64,000 nt of DNA, taken from positions 237,281 through 301,280 of the forward strand of contig NZ_JAFCLZ010000009.1 in assembly GCF_018130165.1 (NCBI RefSeq). Reading direction: 5' to 3'. This document shows positions 7,804 to 15,490 of the stretch, one piece after another. Within the stretch, counting starts at the first letter, position 1, and each line of letters begins with the position of its first letter. The stretch comes from Bradyrhizobium sp. JYMT SZCCT0180 (GTDB lineage Bacteria; Pseudomonadota; Alphaproteobacteria; Rhizobiales; Xanthobacteraceae). Position numbers and translations under genes: made by a program. The notes below the pieces were generated by a model. The model was not told the DNA's origin, did not search any database, and saw only the letters and a program-made list of their open reading frames with translations.

Positions 7804-7890
7804 ATTTAATGTTTAGCAAATAACCGAGCCGAGGGGAAGCTGTAACTTCCGCCCCGGCTCTAACCCGAGCCACGAAGGACTGGAATCCAA

Positions 7891-8517
7891 ATGACCCAGG
7901 CTGACAGCGTGCATAGCACGCCACCCCTAAACACGTCTTCAGATACCCCCGCCAGCGACTCCAGGAGCCCCCAGGATTCGCTTTTCCTTCCGACCGACAT
8001 CACGCCCGAACAACTGTTCCGAGCGATCGGCAAGCTCCGCAGGGACGCCAGAGACGAGATTGACCGGCTGATCCGGTTTCTCGACAGCACCGAGAACCAT
8101 ATGGCGATCGACTGCGAACCCGAGGACGAGGGCGACGACGCCGACGCGGAGCCGTCCCTAGGCTTTCTAGAGCCAGTCACGATCGGCGGCGATTGGCTGG
8201 GCCGCACCCCATGGCAATCGAAGTCATTCAATCAGGACCGGCCTCAAGGTTCTAACGTTGCCGATCCCGAGGGCGACGATTGCGATGACGAACCATCCCT
8301 CGGTTCGCTGGAGCGGCAAGAGTGGGGGGACCAAGAGCGCTGGGCCTGTAGTGGCATGAGAGACATGGAGGACGAGCACGACGGCGCGGAGCCGGACGGG
8401 GACGGAGAGCCGTCCCTTGGCTGGACGGTTTGCGGCGTCCTGGGTGACATCAACGATCGCGAGCTCGACGACTGCGACAGGGAGAGCAACGAGCCGGTGC
8501 TGACCGAATGCGCCTGA
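7891..8517 (+). CDS. acidic repeat hypothetical protein
   Basis: 208 residues from ATG 7891. The N-terminus is low complexity (Ser/Thr/Pro). A helical segment follows (PEQLFRAIGKLRRDARDEIDRLIRFLDST, split here into two runs). Then come three acidic blocks each ending in EPSLG (AEPSLGFLE, DEPSLGSLE, GEPSLGWTV). Very Asp/Glu-rich, no membrane segment. Related proteins with EPSLG motifs are, to my recollection, common in Bradyrhizobium. Function unknown; the acidic repeats might bind cations or mimic nucleic acid. Two strong hairpins lie downstream. Confidence 0.6.
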   Translation: MTQADSVHSTPPLNTSSDTPASDSRSPQDSLFLPTDITPEQLFRAIGKLRRDARDEIDRLIRFLDSTENHMAIDCEPEDEGDDADAEPSLGFLEPVTIGGDWLGRTPWQSKSFNQDRPQGSNVADPEGDDCDDEPSLGSLERQEWGDQERWACSGMRDMEDEHDGAEPDGDGEPSLGWTVCGVLGDINDRELDDCDRESNEPVLTECA

Positions 8518-8860
8518 TCCGACTGTACGCGGGCCGCGCCTGCTTCAAACTCGCGGGACCTGTTTCTGCCTCGCGCGTCCGCCGCCAAACATAGGCGAGC
8601 ATCGATAAGGCTCGATGCTCGCCTGGCAGCATTGCTTTTGCCATTCTTGGGAAGTGCCTCGCTGGCATCTGATAGTGCTCCCACCTGTGCGCTTGGGCGC
8701 GCACGGGTGGGGTATCCGCGCTGTTACGGGTCGTATTTTGACTGGAAACGCTGGCTGAATCACTGACACTCGCGCTAGAGTTGTTTTTTTATCTAAGCAC
8801 TTTTCATCACCGGTGCCCGGCTCAAACCGGCCGAGCCTTATTAACAGCGAGCCAGCAAGG
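8518..8860. other. gene-free region with two hairpins
   Basis: 343 bp without a convincing gene. It contains the hairpin at 8594-8623 and a second one at 8680-8711 (13-bp stem with one G-T pair, CCCACCTGTGCGC against GCGCACGGGTGGG). The second resembles a hairpin at 9090-9120, suggesting a small family of structured elements or a small RNA. Confidence 0.4.
8594..8623. terminator. perfect 12-bp hairpin after the acidic-repeat gene
   Basis: GGCGAGCATCGA (8594-8605) and its exact reverse complement (8612-8623) enclose a 6-base loop, 77 bp after the stop at 8517. No immediate T run follows (a short CTTTTG comes at about 8635), so it may be an mRNA-stabilising hairpin rather than a terminator. 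Confidence 0.5.
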
Positions 8861-9085
8861 ATGGCGAAAACCAAAATTTCGAGCACTGATCTCGCATGGT
8901 TATTTTACGAGGAGTTGCAGGCGTTCGACGACTTTCCTCTTCACGGGATCTCGATCGCGATTGTGCCAACGGCGAATGCAGGTTGGCGAGCAATAACGAC
9001 TCGCAATGCCAGGGCAGGCCGTTGGGCAAGCCGCATAGAGGCAATCCAAGAACGACTCCGAAAGGCGTACACGTTGGCGAGCTAG
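8861..9085 (+). CDS. small hypothetical protein
   Basis: 74 residues from ATG 8861, preceded by AGCAAGG. Starts MAKTKISSTDLAWLFYEEL, has a central beta-like stretch (ISIAIVPTANAGWRAIT) and ends in a helix RIEAIQERLRKAYTLAS. I recall similar small proteins in Bradyrhizobium islands; no function is known. It is followed after 5 bp by a hairpin at 9090-9120. Confidence 0.6.
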   Translation: MAKTKISSTDLAWLFYEELQAFDDFPLHGISIAIVPTANAGWRAITTRNARAGRWASRIEAIQERLRKAYTLAS

Positions 9086-9237
9086 TTGTCCCGCCTGTGT
9101 GCCGATGGTGCGCAGGCGGGGCTACCATGCGTCGGGGTGCCCCGAATTAGTTCGGACCAGTCAGTAGTTCTCCTGATGGAGACTCGGGGAAAACCGGCAA
9201 GTATGCCCTGCGTTTTTCGAGACGCACCAACCCCACT

Positions 9238-9268
9238 AGCCCCGCCGGGTGAAGGCGGGGCTTTTTCT
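9238..9268 (+). terminator. intrinsic terminator
   Basis: AGCCCCGCC and GGCGGGGCT flank a GGGTGAA loop and are followed by TTTTTCTTT. Strong GC stem plus T tract on the plus strand, 152 bp after the gene ending at 9085. Confidence 0.75.
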
Positions 9269-9280
9269 TTGTTGCCGTAC

Positions 9281-9394
9281 TTATACGAGGCTGACAACGG
9301 CGAGGACTAGTTCGGGGCCGAAATCGCTCGATGCCAGCGCGATCAATGTTCCGGCACAGACGGCTAAAATGGCGGTGACTGTGAGAGCAATCAT
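9281..9394 (-). CDS. single-span membrane miniprotein
   Basis: 37 residues from ATG 9394, with AGGGGA about 9 bases upstream on the minus strand, a decent ribosome site. Almost the whole peptide is hydrophobic (MIALTVTAILAVCAGTLIAL), with a short ASSDFGPE turn and a second hydrophobic end. Probably inserted in the inner membrane. One of several such genes in this window. Confidence 0.45.
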   Translation of the reverse strand: MIALTVTAILAVCAGTLIALASSDFGPELVLAVVSLV

Positions 9395-9797
9395 TTTGAA
9401 AATCCCCTGTTGCCTGTGACGGTGAGACTGCGCCAGCTTCGTTTCCGGACGACTGCGTGGGGGAAGGCAATCGGTTTCGTTCACCGAGACGTTATCCTCC
9501 GTAGGAATGTCGAAATGAGCCGACCGCTAAGGGAGCGGAACAATTCCTGACCGGATCGCTTAGTTGTGCACGACCGAATGGATGCAACGTCCCCCCGAGC
9601 TTCATTCGAGGAAATGCCGGCCCCAGTGTTCGCCCACCGCGCACGCTGGGGCCGTTTCTTTGGAACTCCTAAGCGCCCCAAGAATCGATTCTGCGCTCCC
9701 GGTAGATTCCTCAGCCCCCGACCGGGAGAAAACCCCTGCTCAGGGTTGGCGGCCTTGGTGTGGCGTTCTCCGCGCCGGGGCCGTTTGCGCCGCTCCA
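9395..9797. other. gene-free region with terminator
   Basis: 403 bp with no gene I can support; long open frames here run through hairpin DNA and look artefactual. The GGCCCCAG terminator at 9619-9661 is inside. A small plus-strand RNA ending there is possible. Confidence 0.35.
9619..9661 (+). terminator. intrinsic terminator with GGCCCCAG stem
   Basis: GGCCCCAG (9619-9626) pairs with CTGGGGCC (9646-9653), then GTTTCTTTGG. Third copy of the stem found at 4581 and 5386, again without an annotated plus-strand gene upstream. Confidence 0.6.
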
Positions 9798-9968
9798 TCA
9801 GGGGAACGCGCGTTTCGGACCGTTATTTTTGACAGGATATTCGAACGCCACACCCTCAGGATCATGATCTCGAAACCATGCATCGGCTGCGGCCTCGCTG
9901 GCGAATATTTGCAGATGGTCGGGGTCTCCCACCTGGTTGCTGGTATCGACGTAGACCCAGACGTTCAT
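9798..9968 (-). CDS. small hypothetical protein coupled to the ligase gene
   Basis: 56 residues from ATG 9968; the start overlaps the ligase stop (ATGA) and AAGGA lies about 10 bases upstream. Sequence MNVWVYVDTSNQVGD then LQIFASEAAADAWFRDHDPEGVAFEY: a short beta-strand, a helix, a beta-strand. I recall this small family in bradyrhizobia (function unknown). The overlap shows it was translated together with the DNA ligase before that gene was broken. Confidence 0.6.
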   Translation of the reverse strand: MNVWVYVDTSNQVGDPDHLQIFASEAAADAWFRDHDPEGVAFEYPVKNNGPKRAFP

Positions 9969-10569
9969 GAAAAAGCATCCTTCGCGCGGTTCATGGCCGG
10001 CGAGGCGGGGTTTTTGACCTTGACCCAATGAGGAGACCGACCGGGACGGTAAGGCCGATCGTCCAGCTTGGAGACCAATTCCTCCAGGCCCATGAGGCAG
10101 GCGTGCCGGAAAAGTTCTGGCCCGATTTCGCCGCGCTCGAAGTCCGAAATGAAGATGCCGTCCACACGCCGCGCCAGCAGCCGGGCGAGGTTGGTCTTCC
10201 GCATGGTCAGCGGCAGCTTCCGGATGTCATCCCGTCGCTCACCAGCATGTCGAAGGCGTAGAACTGCACCTCGTCATTGTGCTTGCGGGAATGTAAGCCG
10301 TCGAAGTCGGAAATGCCGTCGATGGCTAGCAGAACGGCTTCACCATCTAGTACGAACGACGTTGACCGGATGCGCAGCGCGGCCTCGGTGATCATTGGGT
10401 ACTTGTCGCTCCAGTCGTGTCCATTCCTGGTGAACAGCCGCACCCGCTTGCCCTCGCGGTGCACGATCAGCCGGTAGCCATCGTGCTTCACCTCATGGAT
10501 CCAGCTTTTGGAGGTCGGAACCTTGGTGGCGCGGGTCGGGATGCAGGGTTCGAAGGCACTCGTACGCAT
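9965..10569 (-). pseudogene. short ATP-dependent DNA ligase, frameshifted
   Basis: Reading from ATG 10569, the first frame gives the adenylation domain of an ATP-dependent DNA ligase: the nucleotidyl-lysine motif EVKHDGYRL (about residues 28-36) and the later FVLDGEAVLL and FYAFDMLVSDG. It then hits a stop at 10207. The continuation (MRKTNLARLLARRVDG ... GLEELVSK ... WVKVKNPA) is in another frame from about 10229 to 9965. One missing base near DMLVSDG explains this: restoring a codon for Asp rejoins the two parts into a roughly 200-residue protein typical of the short LigD-like ligases of rhizobia. The motor lysine is intact but the C-terminal part is lost, so the gene is probably dead unless the base call is wrong. 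Confidence 0.75.
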
Positions 10570-10647
10570 CCGGTTTAGATAGGCGAGGGCATTGAAAACG
10601 CGAGTCCTGCCGCGACCACTTCCAACTAAGGCTCGCCGATCGTCTAG

Positions 10648-10676
10648 CCCGCCGGCGCGAACCGGCGGGTTTCTTG
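10648..10676 (+). terminator. GC hairpin with T tract
   Basis: CCCGCCGG (10648-10655) pairs with CCGGCGGG (10662-10669), followed by TTTCTTG on the plus strand. It lies between the minus-strand KAP gene end and the ligase start, so its orientation is opposite to both flanking genes. The hairpin could also act on the minus strand without a T tract. Confidence 0.5.
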
Positions 10677-10714
10677 CCACGAAGCTAAGGGTCGGGCCGA
10701 TGTGGTTCATGTCG

Positions 10715-12181
10715 TCATTGTTGCGGCAGCAGTCTGCCGGCGCTGCGCACCATATCGGGATATCGCCGAATGGCTGACGGCACCTTTGCCGCGGTCGAAC
10801 GATTGGCGGGACTCATAATAAACTCCTCCTGCAACCTTTGAACAACCCATCTCGAGTGCAGCGCCGTCACCTCATCGTTTAGATTGTTCAGTCCTCGCTC
10901 GGAGTGCACAACGAAATCGCTAGCTAGAGTGACGCCCGAAACGCTTGCAGGCTGTTCACCGCGTCGAAGTGGCCTGAAGGCTATTCTCCACTCGAACTGA
11001 TCTCCGCCCAGTTTTTGCGCAAGTCGGTTGAGGCTCGTGGCGAAGTTGCCGTCAAGCGCCAGATGTTGCTTCTGTTGATGCGCGACTGCTAGGGGAAATA
11101 GGACGGCCATTTCAAGCTTCAACTGACTATTCCATGCGGTAACGACGCTCCGGAGTATGTCGTAGACCTGTTCGATATCGCGAAGAGACAGTCCAAAAAA
11201 ATCAAAGCCGCCGGTCAAATAACTTGGAATATCCGTGCTTTCGGGAAGCGAAATCTTGGCGGGATCGAGTGGTATCTGCTCAAACAAGCCATGGACAAAA
11301 TCCCCTTTTGAGGTCTCATCGAAATAATAGGTACGATTGAAAAATCGCGAAAGGTAGCCTCCGCTGTTGAAACCCCCGCCGTAGACGGCGCCGATTGAAT
11401 GGCTGAGCTGTACCGTATCTGTGGCGACGACAAAAACGACCTGGTCGATCTCGAAGAGGTGCTTCATTCGCTCCAGCATTGCGATTGCGAAGGGAGGACG
11501 GCAGCGATCGAGTTCGTCGACTAGGACGAAAAGAGGGAGCGGCTGATTCTTGGCGGCGGCCACCTTGAGGAATTCGGAGAGGCTATCGCGAAATTTTGCA
11601 ATGGTCCTTTTCCCTTCGCGAAAGGTAGCCAGTAAGGCTTTGCCCTGTTCGTCTAGGATGTCGCCCAAGGACTTTGCTAATGCGTCAGCGGCCTTGTCGG
11701 AGTCGGCGGGGACACCGGTTTGCAAGATGGAGCCAATTTCCTCAATTCCAGAGCCGATGACTTTTTTTGCAATTTGGATGGTGGCGCCCTTGGCCGCCGC
11801 GACTGCTATGGCGGCACCAGTTCGCTTGGCCTCGTTCCAGCGGTCTCGCGCGCGCCTCTCGCGCTTCACCAGAGGAGTAACGGCGATGTCGATCGCATCC
11901 ATGACGGACAAAAGTGGATCGTCAGCATGGTCATCCTGCCAGGCATTTACTTCGGCAACGAGGAATCCATCACCCCGCAACATTTGACCGAAACGGGAAA
12001 GAAAGAACGATTTTCCCTGTCCCCATTGAGCATCTATGTTGAGGACGTAAGAGGCGGGGAGGCCAGCTTTCTCCCGCTCAACAATGCGGTTCAAGAGAAA
12101 CGATTTGAGAAATCCAGCATCTGCCGCTCTCCCAAGACGGTCTCGAGCCCAAATCTCATCAATAGCCGGCGCGGCAGTCAT
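10715..12181 (-). CDS. KAP-family P-loop NTPase
   Basis: 488 residues from ATG 12181, with an excellent GGAGGG site about 9 bases upstream. Walker A is AQWGQGKSFF (about 51-60) and Walker B is FVLVDELDRCRP (about 218-229), both characteristic of the KAP branch of STAND-like NTPases. Between them lies an Ala/Ile-rich segment at about 122-150 that could be a membrane insertion, as in other KAP proteins. The C-terminal third has a helical FGLSLRDIEQVYDI region that resembles the KAP C-terminal helical part. KAP proteins include F-plasmid PifA, which blocks phage growth, so a defence role is plausible but inferred. No dedicated partner gene adjoins it. Confidence 0.85.
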   Translation of the reverse strand: MTAAPAIDEIWARDRLGRAADAGFLKSFLLNRIVEREKAGLPASYVLNIDAQWGQGKSFFLSRFGQMLRGDGFLVAEVNAWQDDHADDPLLSVMDAIDIAVTPLVKRERRARDRWNEAKRTGAAIAVAAAKGATIQIAKKVIGSGIEEIGSILQTGVPADSDKAADALAKSLGDILDEQGKALLATFREGKRTIAKFRDSLSEFLKVAAAKNQPLPLFVLVDELDRCRPPFAIAMLERMKHLFEIDQVVFVVATDTVQLSHSIGAVYGGGFNSGGYLSRFFNRTYYFDETSKGDFVHGLFEQIPLDPAKISLPESTDIPSYLTGGFDFFGLSLRDIEQVYDILRSVVTAWNSQLKLEMAVLFPLAVAHQQKQHLALDGNFATSLNRLAQKLGGDQFEWRIAFRPLRRGEQPASVSGVTLASDFVVHSERGLNNLNDEVTALHSRWVVQRLQEEFIMSPANRSTAAKVPSAIRRYPDMVRSAGRLLPQQ

Positions 12182-12368
12182 TTCGCTTCCCTCCGAATCG
12201 GGGTGTCCCCAACGTTGACACGCGAAGATGGAACCTACCGAGGATTGTCGGGCCTTCTCCCGCTATTCACAGGAGCGTTTGGCGCTGTGGCGGGGCGGAC
12301 CTTCGCCCCGAGGTAAGGAACGTCATTGGCCAAGACGTGCCCGGGCGGCAGGCACCGGCAAGCAAGTC
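12182..12368. other. leader of the KAP gene, no gene seen
   Basis: About 190 bp with no supported gene. A short inverted repeat CGGGGCG/CGCCCCG lies near 12292-12311. The KAP promoter must lie here or further right. Confidence 0.3.
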
Positions 12369-12539
12369 TCAATAAATGTAGGGGCGATAATGCGATTTGG
12401 TCTTTAGGGAAAACCCGCGCGCCGTCTGGCGCGCATAGATTTGGGCCAGAGACAGCATGTAGGCAACCTCGGGCGCTCCGAGACCGGCCTGAAGCCAATG
12501 CGCCACAAATGGGCGCCAGTCTGGATCAGCCTCAAGCAC
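12369..12539 (-). pseudogene. possible small gene or gene fragment
   Basis: The minus-strand frame is open from 12581 to the stop at 12369, and from about GTG 12539 reads like real protein (EADPDWRPFVAHWL, then GAPEVAYMLSLAQIYARQ). There is no ATG before the middle of the segment and the ribosome site is weak, so it may be the 3' end of a gene whose start was lost. I do not recognise the family. Confidence 0.3.
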
Positions 12540-12709
12540 GTTGTATTTCTCGGGCAGCCTTGCTCGCGCTGACGTACCTATTCACTTGGTTTGGAGATCG
12601 ATCCGTACGCACTCCGCCAAGGCCAGAGGCTCGGGCCTGGTGGTAGCCAAAGCCCATCCTAAGACTGGTCGGATCATCATTCGCCATTCTCGGGGTCTCG
12701 CTCGATGTT

Positions 12710-12997
12710 CTAGCGACGTCTGCCAGAACGCTGCGGCCCCACCTGCGCCTGGAACTCGCCCTGTCTTGCAGGTTGCGGTTCAAGCTTTTCGCGCGCCTGG
12801 TTCAGCGCTTCGTCAAGCTCTCGATGCAGCGTAGATACAATGGCTTCGATTTCGGCAATCGACGTGCACTCTTTGCCCAGGACGAAGACCCCGGGCCGCT
12901 GAATTCGGCTTGTCGTGTGGTCGAAGCCGATCCAATACGTATTGCCGCCCCGAGCCAATTCATCGGGCCATTTTTGGCCAAAAACGAATGCACCCAC
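12710..12997 (-). CDS. small hypothetical protein at the island edge
   Basis: 95 residues from GTG 12997, preceded by AAGGACAGG. The N-terminus is GAFVFGQKWPDEL, then GNTYWIGFDHTTS and a helix IAEIEAIVSTLHRELDEAL; the last 20 residues are low-complexity Gln/Arg. I recognise no family. It lies next to the attachment-like motifs at 13023-13043, where element-edge genes such as excisionases often sit, but no excisionase feature is evident. Confidence 0.45.
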   Translation of the reverse strand: MGAFVFGQKWPDELARGGNTYWIGFDHTTSRIQRPGVFVLGKECTSIAEIEAIVSTLHRELDEALNQAREKLEPQPARQGEFQAQVGPQRSGRRR

Positions 12998-13022
12998 GTC
13001 GCCTGTCCTTCTATTCGTGTGC

Positions 13023-13043
13023 TGGACCCAAGTTTGGACCCAA
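13023..13043. repeat. paired TGGACCCAA motifs, possible recombinase arm sites
   Basis: TGGACCCAA occurs at 13023-13031 and again at 13035-13043, in the same orientation, 12 bp apart. A third copy lies at 13253-13261 on the other side of the truncated tRNA. Such short repeats beside a core site are typical of tyrosine-recombinase arm sites; the interpretation is inference. Confidence 0.4.
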
Positions 13044-13159
13044 ACAGCGCAGGACTAGACCTAATCAGCCAAATTCACCGGGACAAGGTCCGCCAGAAAT
13101 CGCCGGAAAAACAAACAGACCGGTATCAGGCAAGACGGGACCATATCGGGCTGGGCGTA

Positions 13160-13198
13160 TTTCAAGACCGGTGCCTTAAACCACTCGGCCACCCTTCC
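13160..13198 (-). tRNA. 5' half of tRNA-Ser(UGA), truncated; attachment-site scar
   Basis: Read on the minus strand, 13198-13160 gives the acceptor 5' strand GGAAGGGT, D-arm GGCCGAGTGGTTTAAGG, and the anticodon arm CACCGGTCTTGAAA with UGA as anticodon. The sequence then diverges (TACGCCCAGC) with no matching anticodon 3' strand, variable arm, T arm or CCA. It cannot fold as a tRNA. A tRNA cut exactly in the anticodon loop is the signature of an integrase core site. It marks the probable right boundary of the island; an intact copy may lie outside the window. Confidence 0.7.
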
Positions 13199-13375
13199 AA
13201 ACCAGTAATTTCAGTCGCTTAGCGTAGGGCGGAGTCGAACGCAATGCGAACCTGGACCCAATTTGAGGATGACGCTCCTGACGAGAGAGCAGGGCACGTC
13301 GTCCGCGGGTCGATGCGAGGCAGGTTTTGTGGTCGACCGGGCGAAAGTTGCTGCCAACGCCGCTCGCTCGCCGTC
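13199..13375. other. short region between the att scar and the porin gene
   Basis: No gene supported. Contains the third TGGACCCAA at 13253-13261. Confidence 0.35.
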
Positions 13376-14800
13376 TCAATACTTGGCGACGACCGGACCG
13401 CTTCCGAATTTGTAGTTCACACCGACGCGTCCGACGTGATCGCGCACGTCAGTGGCCAGCGTGAGGGGGCCGAATCCAGGCTGGGTTACCGTGTAGGTGA
13501 CGTTGCCGAGATCGACGTAGAGATACTCGGCCTTGGCACTCCAGTTGCCGCCGAGCGCGGCCTCGATGCCGCCGCCGACGGTCCAGCCGGTCTTGGTGCT
13601 GTTGAACTGCGATGTCTGGTTCAGGGGCGGACTCTGCTGGTTGATGGTAGTCTTGATCTCACCGAACGCAGCACCACCCGTGACGTAGAACAGCGCGGGT
13701 CCGGCGGCATAGCCCAGCCGTCCGCGCGCCGTTGCGAGCCACGACATCTCCTGGGTGAAATTCTGCGTCAGCGTGCCCAGCGTCGGCTGGCATAGTCTGC
13801 AGATCGTGTCCTTCTGGCCGCTCCACTGAAAGTCGCCTTCCAGACCCAGCACGACACTGCCGGACTGCCAATTGTAGCCGGCCTGCGCGCCACCGACGAC
13901 GCCATCGGGCGAGATGGTGAGTTGATCGTTGGGAAGTGCAAAGGTCTGGACGCCAGCATTGCGGGCGACGCCATAGCCGACATTGCCGCCGACGTAAGCG
14001 CCGGTCCAGTTGTAGGCGAGCAGAACGGGAGCTTTGGCGAACATAGGCGCAGCTGCCGGGGCCGGCGGGGCGCCAAATCTATAGTTCACGCCGACGCGTC
14101 CGACATGGTTGCGCACGTCGCTGGTGGCGACTTGCGTACCACCGCCGAAGGCGAGAGGGATGATCTGCGTGTTCGAAACACTGCCGAGATCGACGTAGAG
14201 ATATTCGACCTTGGCAGTCCAGTTGCCGGCCAGCGCGGCCTCGACGCCGCCGCCGGCCGTCCATCCGGTCTTGCTATTCGTCGCGGTCGCGGTCGGCGCG
14301 CCGAAACAGCAATCCAGGGTCTGCCGGATTTCCCCATACGCCAAGCCGCCGGTGGCATAGAACAGGGCCGGGCCGGCCGCATATCCCAACCGTCCGCGCA
14401 CGGTTCCGAACCACGGCATCTCCTGGGCGACGCCACGACCAATAACGCCAGGAGGGAAACTGATGCAGTTAAAGCAATACGAATCCCGTTGGTCCGTCCA
14501 CTGCCAGTCGGCTTCGGCGCCGAGCACCCAATTGCCTGCCTGCCAATTATATCCGATCTGTAGGCCACCGAGCACGCCGCGCGGGGCGAGTGTTACCCTG
14601 TCGGTCGGAGGTGCGCCGAAGAACGGTTCGCTGGAATTGTGCCCGACTCCATAACCGAAATTGCCGCCAATATAGAAACCAGTCCAGCTGTAGACCGACG
14701 CGGCGATCGGAGCCTTTACCGGCCTTGCCGCGAGATCCGCCGCTTGAGCTGATGCAACCGTGGCGACCGCGATCACCAAACCAAGCAACAAACGCTTCAT
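13376..14800 (-). CDS. tandem double beta-barrel outer-membrane protein
   Basis: 474 residues from ATG 14800; the first 20 (KRLLLGLVIAVATVASAQA) are a clear Sec signal peptide cleaved after AQA. The mature part contains two complete copies of an Omp25/Omp31/RopB-like 8-strand barrel. Each starts with (Y/A)(S/N)WTG(F/A)Y(I/V)GGN(F/V)GYGV and ends with DVR(N/D)HVGRVGVNY(R/K)FG, joined by a Pro/Ala linker (GAPPAPAAAPMFAK). Members of this family are usually a single barrel of about 230-280 residues, so this is a fused duplication. Role: outer-membrane stability or surface immunogen, by family only. Confidence 0.85.
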   Translation of the reverse strand: MKRLLLGLVIAVATVASAQAADLAARPVKAPIAASVYSWTGFYIGGNFGYGVGHNSSEPFFGAPPTDRVTLAPRGVLGGLQIGYNWQAGNWVLGAEADWQWTDQRDSYCFNCISFPPGVIGRGVAQEMPWFGTVRGRLGYAAGPALFYATGGLAYGEIRQTLDCCFGAPTATATNSKTGWTAGGGVEAALAGNWTAKVEYLYVDLGSVSNTQIIPLAFGGGTQVATSDVRNHVGRVGVNYRFGAPPAPAAAPMFAKAPVLLAYNWTGAYVGGNVGYGVARNAGVQTFALPNDQLTISPDGVVGGAQAGYNWQSGSVVLGLEGDFQWSGQKDTICRLCQPTLGTLTQNFTQEMSWLATARGRLGYAAGPALFYVTGGAAFGEIKTTINQQSPPLNQTSQFNSTKTGWTVGGGIEAALGGNWSAKAEYLYVDLGNVTYTVTQPGFGPLTLATDVRDHVGRVGVNYKFGSGPVVAKY

Positions 14801-15094
14801 TCCCAGCACCCTTTAATCGTATGACCCGATTCACTCTATCAAATCGCGCGGAAGCGTGTGTGACCGCGCTGCAACACCTGAGCGGGAATCATATTACCCT
14901 GGCGATGGTTGGATAGATCGCTTGTCTGCGCGCAGGCGGAGAGGTGGGCGATAACCCGCAGTGCGCATGCGGCGGCACGTTATGTTGAGCAAGTGCTGAT
15001 TGGCGGCCAACCTTCAATGCCAAGTGGAGGATTCGTCGGATGCGCCCCGCGTTGATGCCGGAGCACTGGGCCCGTCAGTTGCCTACCGGCGGGT
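14801..15094. other. promoter side of the barrel gene, no gene seen
   Basis: 294 bp without a supported gene, containing the upstream region of the minus-strand barrel gene. Confidence 0.3.
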
Positions 15095-15193
15095 CTAGCC
15101 GAGCGCAAAAGCCAGCAAGCTCGAGCACAGCAGCACCAGGCTGGCCGTGGTCAGTGCCAGGAATCCGTTGGAGACCAAATCGTGGTTGCGCAT
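15095..15193 (-). CDS. membrane miniprotein in left repeat
   Basis: 32 residues from ATG 15193: MRNHDLVSNGFLALTTASLV then LLCSSLLAFALG. One hydrophobic span. The identical peptide is encoded at 19820-19918: the only base change inside the ORF, C/G at the Leu-Ala junction, is synonymous. Conservation of the peptide supports translation. Confidence 0.5.
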   Translation of the reverse strand: MRNHDLVSNGFLALTTASLVLLCSSLLAFALG

Positions 15194-15257
15194 GATACAC
15201 CGGCCACTCTGGATTCTCGTCCGAATTTATCAAAGCTTTCCGAATCTCCCGCCTCGA
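15095..15257. repeat. 163-bp direct repeat, left copy
   Basis: Matches 19820-19982 in the same orientation with about six substitutions. The repeat contains a complete 32-residue minus-strand ORF plus about 64 bp of its upstream region. Together the copies bracket the cyclase-PAP2-subtilase operon. Confidence 0.85.
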
Positions 15258-15490
15258 CGGCAAATGGTTGAAGAAGATCGCTTGGGCCGCGCCAAGTTGG
15301 ATACAGTTGCCCACTTTTCCAGCCTGCCAATACCGCCGGAAGCGATGGCACAAACTGCATAGTCCAACTACCCTTGCCATGTTTTCCTAAATCTAAGTTC
15401 GCTCATCGACGATCAGCAGGCGATGTCAGGAGCGGCTGGTTCTGCTATACTGTCACCACTCGCCTAGCGCGGGACAAGTGCGGTGATGCG

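Noticed and set aside
9481..9798. 105-residue minus-strand frame
   Set aside because: Runs through the terminator hairpin at 9619-9661 and has no recognisable composition or ribosome site.
13160..13198. Intact tRNA-Ser
   Set aside because: Only the 5' half is present; no T arm or acceptor 3' strand.
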